DNA from: Methanobacteriota archaeon
GTDB lineage: Archaea; Thermoplasmatota; Thermoplasmata; Methanomassiliicoccales; Methanomethylophilaceae
Direction: 5' to 3'
NCBI GenBank assembly: GCA_029574055.1
Contig: JAKQBQ010000210.1
Span: forward strand, 1-8,501
DNA: 8,501 bases
The position numbers and the translations under genes were made by a program. Shown here in pieces: positions 6,093 through 8,501 of the stretch. Below the pieces are notes generated by a model. That model worked only from the letters and a program-made list of their open reading frames with translations, did not search any database and was not told where the DNA came from. Numbering within the stretch: position 1 is the stretch's first letter; the number at the start of each line of letters is the position of its first letter.

Positions 6093-6543
6093 TACGAACA
6101 TATTATTGGATATGATACTCGCCAGACAGCCCTTCTTTGAGGATGCTGAAAAGATATTTCGTTTGGTCAGAGAAGAAAGGATCGAGGGATGCATCTCGGT
6201 GCAATCCCTGAAAGACATTTTCTTTCTCTGCAAAAAGTTGGATAAAGAGCAGGATCCATTCGATGTCATTCAAAAATTATCATATATTTTCCAGGTGATC
6301 GATGTTTCGGGCGCCGACTCCATTATGGCGCTGACCTCTGATGTGGGAGATTATGAAGACGGCCTTCTTGCCTTTTCCGCATCCAGGAACGGCATAAAGG
6401 CGATTATCACAAGGGACAAGAAAGACTTTTTTGAAAGTGATCTGATAGTGATACATCCAAAGGAGATCGATAAATATCTTGATTCAAATGGATCGAAGTT
6501 GGAAAGATGTTCATCGGATAAGAATGGTATCCGATTCAAATAA
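6076..6543 (+). CDS. PIN-domain ribonuclease toxin
   Basis: The protein has 155 residues. PIN-domain toxins are Mg-dependent endoribonucleases that block growth by cutting tRNA, rRNA or mRNA. The acidic active-site positions are visible: D6 in MKALIDTNILLD, D47 in SVQSLKDIFF (the place of the second acidic residue; a subgroup has ITDIYY there), D92/D95 in DYEDGL, and D114/D117 in ITRDKKDF. All appear intact, so the toxin should be active. The C-terminal 20 residues or so (about 136-155) form a charged tail past the fold. The start is ATG 6076, directly before the conserved first strand; ATG 6070 is two codons upstream and also possible, while starts from 6001 would read through antitoxin sequence. 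Its own RNA target cannot be predicted. Stabilising the neighbouring recombinase island is a plausible role. Confidence 0.85.
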   Translation: MKALIDTNILLDMILARQPFFEDAEKIFRLVREERIEGCISVQSLKDIFFLCKKLDKEQDPFDVIQKLSYIFQVIDVSGADSIMALTSDVGDYEDGLLAFSASRNGIKAIITRDKKDFFESDLIVIHPKEIDKYLDSNGSKLERCSSDKNGIRFK

Positions 6544-6600
6544 ACCGATATTATTAAAGCAAGTTAATGTAGAACGTTGAATTATTACGCTCTACTTTAC

Positions 6601-6610
6601 TTATTTATAC
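6601..6610 (+). promoter_or_regulatory. TATA box of the recombinase operon
   Basis: TTATTTATAC is close to the archaeal TATA consensus. A start about 25 nt downstream (near 6632) lies between the in-frame GTG at 6626 and the ATG at 6644, so it favours the ATG and gives a leader of about 12 nt. Confidence 0.6.
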
Positions 6611-6643
6611 TCCGCAACCAATAATGTGTCCGGATGGGGATCC

Positions 6644-7420
6644 ATGCGAGCAGCACTCTACGTCAGAGTGTCCACGGAAGATCAGGCAAGAGAAGGTTTC
6701 TCCCTGGACGCGCAGACGGAAAGACTTGAGGCCTATTGCAGGTTCAGAGGTTGGACGGTATCCGACACCTACAGGGAAGAAGGGTATTCCGGAAGGAACA
6801 CAGACCGCCCGGAATACCAAAGAATGATGGCAGATCTCGACAAATGGGATGTGTTGTTGGTCCTGAAGATGGACAGGATACACCGTGACAGTGTGAACTT
6901 TACTATCATGATGAGGGAGCTGAGGCGCAGCGGCAAAGAGTTCTGCTCCTCGCAGGAGAAGTTCGATACAGGCACGGCAATGGGCAGATTCGCGATGGAT
7001 ATCATCCAGAGGATCGCGCAGCTTGAAAGCGAGCAGATAGGCGAAAGGGTCAAGTTCGGCATGGCCAGGAAGGCTGAGTGGGGCACCGGGAACATGGGTT
7101 CCGGGCACCCGTACGGATACGTTTACGAAAGAGGGTCCCTTACCGTCATAGAAACCGAGGCAGAGGCCGTCAGGGACATTTATTCAATGTGTTCCGAAGG
7201 GATGTCGCTGAGGGCCATCGCGGATTCGTTGAACAATTCCCACATACAACCGAAAAGGAGCGGAAGATGGACTCACCAGTCTGTATCGAAGATACTTCGG
7301 AATCCAATCTACGCCGGATACATAAAATGGGACGGGATCGTTCGAAAAGGGGAGCATGCCGCAATAATCAGCCGGGACCTGTTCGAATCGATCAACGGGC
7401 CGATAGAGGCTCCCTCATGA
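6644..7420 (+). CDS. Serine recombinase A, compact large-type, no zinc ribbon
   Basis: The protein has 258 residues. Its resolvase-type catalytic domain occupies about residues 1-140: YVRVSTEDQ with nucleophile S10 and R8, LDAQ, GYSGRN, then WDVLLVLKMDRIHRDS with the DR-xx-R catalytic arginines, and the long helix IQRIAQLESEQIGER. A Recombinase domain (large serine recombinase DNA-binding type) follows at about 155-250: HPYGYV, AVRDIYSMCSEGMSLRAIAD, then SKILRNPIYAGYIKWDG. The protein stops there. It lacks the zinc ribbon and coiled coil that complete most large serine integrases, which usually exceed 400 residues. Such enzymes cut and rejoin DNA at attachment sites. ATG 6644 is preferred over GTG 6626 because the family motif begins at MRAALYVRVS and the TATA box points there. 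The gene overlaps recombinase B by ATGA. Either a compact natural form or a truncation is possible; intact coupling favours the former. Confidence 0.88.
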   Translation: MRAALYVRVSTEDQAREGFSLDAQTERLEAYCRFRGWTVSDTYREEGYSGRNTDRPEYQRMMADLDKWDVLLVLKMDRIHRDSVNFTIMMRELRRSGKEFCSSQEKFDTGTAMGRFAMDIIQRIAQLESEQIGERVKFGMARKAEWGTGNMGSGHPYGYVYERGSLTVIETEAEAVRDIYSMCSEGMSLRAIADSLNNSHIQPKRSGRWTHQSVSKILRNPIYAGYIKWDGIVRKGEHAAIISRDLFESINGPIEAPS

Positions 7421-8259
7421 GGGCTGCTGTCTACGTCAGAGTTTCCACGGAAGAACAGTCCGTAGAGGGATATTCTCTCGATGCCCAGCGGTCGGCGCTG
7501 TTGGATTACTGCATCCACGAAGGGATGGATGTGGCCGATGTCTATGAGGACGGCGGGTACTCCGGAAGGGACATAAAAAGGCCGGGATACATGAGGATGA
7601 TGAACGAGCACGACAAGTGGGATGTCCTCCTTGTCCTTAAGATGGATCGTATCCACAGGAACAGCAGGAATTTCATGAATATGATGGATGAACTCGGCAA
7701 AAAGAACAAAGGGTTCATATCTGCAACGGACGCGCTGGATACCGGCAGCGCCATCGGGAGGTTCGTCATCGATATGATACAAAGGATCGCCCAGCTGGAA
7801 AGCGAACAGATAGGCGAAAGAACATATATGGGAATGAAAGAAAAAGCAGGTTCCATGTCCAACACCGAAAAAGAGAGCAGGACGATGGGGTTCAATGCTC
7901 CTTTCGGATACGAATTGAACAGCGGCATACTCCTGTCTGCGCAGGAGGAGCTTGATGTTGTCCGCGGCATGTTCAGAGACTATCTGGGGGGCTCCACCAT
8001 GGACAGCATCGCCTACAGCCTGAATAATCGGGGAGTGTTGACAAAGAAAGGAAACCCGTGGAATATCTTCAACGTACGGATCGTTCTCCGCAATCCCATA
8101 TATGCAGGATATATGTGCTGGGATGGAGTATATGTCAAGCATTTCGCCCAAACAGCGGTGTCTCCGGAGGAATATAACTGCGTGCAGGATCTGATATGCT
8201 CCAAAACAAGGGATCCAAAGAAGAAGAATGTGAAGAAAATACCCTTAGATCTTGAATGA
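7417..8259 (+). CDS. Serine recombinase B, compact large-type, paralogue of A
   Basis: The protein has 280 residues, with the same order of parts as recombinase A. The catalytic domain has R8 and S10 (MRAAVYVRVSTEEQ), GYSGRD, WDVLLVLKMDRIHRNS and IQRIAQLESEQIGER. The Recombinase domain includes APFGYELN, LDVVRGMFRDYLGGSTMDSIAY and RIVLRNPIYAGYMCWDG. Over residues 1-140 the two align without gaps, with 88 identities by hand count (63 percent). B has a longer insert between domains (AGSMSNTEKESRTMG) and a basic tail (RDPKKKNVKK) but, like A, no zinc ribbon or coiled coil. The frame stays open back to 7078, but that part overlaps A and is unrelated to recombinases. ATG 7417 overlaps the stop of A, and a weak GAGG (7406-7409) lies 7 nt before it, so translation is coupled. 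Both catalytic sites look intact. Confidence 0.88.
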   Translation: MRAAVYVRVSTEEQSVEGYSLDAQRSALLDYCIHEGMDVADVYEDGGYSGRDIKRPGYMRMMNEHDKWDVLLVLKMDRIHRNSRNFMNMMDELGKKNKGFISATDALDTGSAIGRFVIDMIQRIAQLESEQIGERTYMGMKEKAGSMSNTEKESRTMGFNAPFGYELNSGILLSAQEELDVVRGMFRDYLGGSTMDSIAYSLNNRGVLTKKGNPWNIFNVRIVLRNPIYAGYMCWDGVYVKHFAQTAVSPEEYNCVQDLICSKTRDPKKKNVKKIPLDLE

Positions 8260-8283
8260 TATGGATACATGCTACATCAGCTA

Positions 8284-8329
8284 CTATTTATAACTTCCTT
8301 TATTTTCTTTCATATATCGTATTTATACG
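8284..8329 (+). promoter_or_regulatory. Two TATA-like boxes in the post-island spacer
   Basis: CTATTTATAAC (8284-8294) and GTATTTATACG (8319-8329) both resemble archaeal TATA boxes. They are too far from the next coding start at 8471 to be its proximal promoter, which lies at 8410-8417. The second would start RNA near 8350, just ahead of a perfect 9-bp inverted repeat. Confidence 0.4.
8298..8310 (+). terminator. T-rich tract after the recombinase operon
   Basis: CTTTATTTTCTTT begins 39 nt after the recombinase B stop. There is no stem, but a T-rich tract alone can end archaeal transcripts. The call rests on composition and position only. Confidence 0.3.
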
Positions 8330-8349
8330 TGCGCATCTGCTTCTAAGAG

Positions 8350-8397
8350 CTGTAGTTTCAAAAGTGATATTCTGGGTCTTTTGAAAAACCTATTTTT
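8350..8397 (+). ncRNA. Candidate small RNA with a 9-bp hairpin
   Basis: TTTCAAAAG (8356-8364) and CTTTTGAAA (8378-8386) form a perfect inverted repeat around a 13-nt loop. Five T follow at 8393-8397, and a TATA-like box lies about 25 nt before the presumed 5' end. Promoter, stem and T-run are the marks of a small RNA gene. The same dyad could instead be a protein-binding operator for the gene at 8471. It matches no RNA family I know. Confidence 0.25.
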
Positions 8398-8409
8398 GAC
8401 CGAGCATTA

Positions 8410-8417
8410 TTTATATC
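8410..8417 (+). promoter_or_regulatory. TATA box of the gene at 8471
   Basis: TTTATATC is a near-consensus TATA box. A start about 25 nt downstream (8435-8440) would give a leader of some 30-35 nt that begins with the hairpin at 8438-8453. Confidence 0.55.
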
Positions 8418-8437
8418 ATCTAAGTTGAATTCAATGG

Positions 8438-8453
8438 TTGAGGGAAACCTCAA
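8438..8453 (+). promoter_or_regulatory. Leader hairpin with GAAA loop
   Basis: TTGAGG (8438-8443) and CCTCAA (8448-8453) form a perfect 6-bp stem with a GAAA tetraloop. There is no T-run, and a ribosome-binding site follows 2 nt later, so this is not a terminator. It would sit at or near the 5' end of the mRNA, where it could protect against decay or bind a protein. Its core is identical to that of the thermosome terminator at 5728-5739. Confidence 0.5.
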
Positions 8454-8455
8454 AT

Positions 8456-8462
8456 AAGGAGG
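8456..8462 (+). promoter_or_regulatory. Strong ribosome-binding site
   Basis: AAGGAGG lies 8 nt before the ATG at 8471. It is the best Shine-Dalgarno match in the window and suggests a well-translated gene. Confidence 0.75.
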
Positions 8463-8470
8463 AAAATTAG

Positions 8471-8501
8471 ATGGTAGAATGCGTAAAATGTTTAGATCCA
8501 A
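8471..8501 (+). CDS. Start of an unidentified gene with a CxxC motif
   Basis: Only ten codons are visible: MVECVKCLDP. The CVKC pair could belong to a zinc ribbon, rubredoxin-like or Fe-S protein, but this is too short to tell. The call as a gene rests on the aligned TATA box, leader hairpin, strong ribosome-binding site and ATG. The gene runs off the right edge. Confidence 0.65.
   Translation, partial: MVECVKCLDP

Noticed and set aside
6569..6595. GTAGA/TCTAC inverted repeat before the recombinases as an att core or operator
   Set aside because: Only five base pairs with a 17-nt gap, and no matching copy on the other side of the operon; too weak to support.
7078..7416. N-terminal extension of recombinase B
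   Set aside because: The frame is open, but the 113 extra residues overlap recombinase A in another frame and are Arg-rich; the family start MRAAVYVRVS is at 7417.
7309..8151. Long minus-strand open frame of 280 codons
   Set aside because: It is antisense to recombinase B, whose catalytic motifs are intact; no motif is seen in the reverse frame.
6591..8300. Direct repeats CTACT with ATTTATA flanking the recombinase operon (6592-6609 and 8281-8292) as element ends
   Set aside because: The spacing within each copy differs and the shared part is mainly the TATA-box sequence, so the likeness is best explained by promoters.

Overview
The window looks like chromosomal DNA of a methanogenic archaeon. 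The best guess is a host-associated member of the Methanomassiliicoccales (Thermoplasmatota, Methanomethylophilaceae-like). The reasons are a methanogen-type YcaO (methanogenesis marker protein 1), a DUF2111-containing regulator-like protein, a group II chaperonin (thermosome) with a Gly-Met tail, TATA-type promoters about 25 nt ahead of start codons, and heavy use of AGG/AGA and ATA codons at moderately high GC. The lineage is an inference from gene content; no search was run.

Layout. 1-445: the 3' end of a large cell-surface protein with 77-residue InlB-like beta repeats and a C-terminal membrane anchor, closed by a GC-rich hairpin and T-run. 446-822: a GC-rich stretch with no convincing gene, several inverted repeats and its own upstream TATA-like box; it may encode a structured RNA that I cannot name. 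823-2102: a two-gene operon (ATGA overlap) of a winged-helix DUF4443/DUF2111 protein and a small Cys-rich protein. 2179-2727: an unrecognised 182-residue protein with three clustered cysteines and an apparently leaderless promoter. 2772-3980: YcaO, expected to install thioglycine in methyl-coenzyme M reductase. 4092-5717: thermosome subunit, followed by a textbook hairpin terminator.

From about 5760 to 8340 the character changes to an accessory island: AT-rich spacers, a Phd/YefM-type antitoxin overlapping a PIN-domain toxin, then two divergent serine recombinases in one translationally coupled operon. Both recombinases keep the catalytic domain and the large-serine-recombinase DNA-binding domain but lack the usual zinc ribbon and coiled coil. 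They may act together as a heteromeric recombinase; this is the most interesting system in the window. After the island comes a 210-nt spacer with three TATA-like boxes, a 9-bp perfect inverted repeat that may mark a small RNA, and a leader hairpin ahead of the first ten codons of the next gene. That leader hairpin has the same 12-nt core as the thermosome terminator.

All features are on the + strand. I saw no tRNA, rRNA or CRISPR array. Long minus-strand open frames are shadows of the genes named here.
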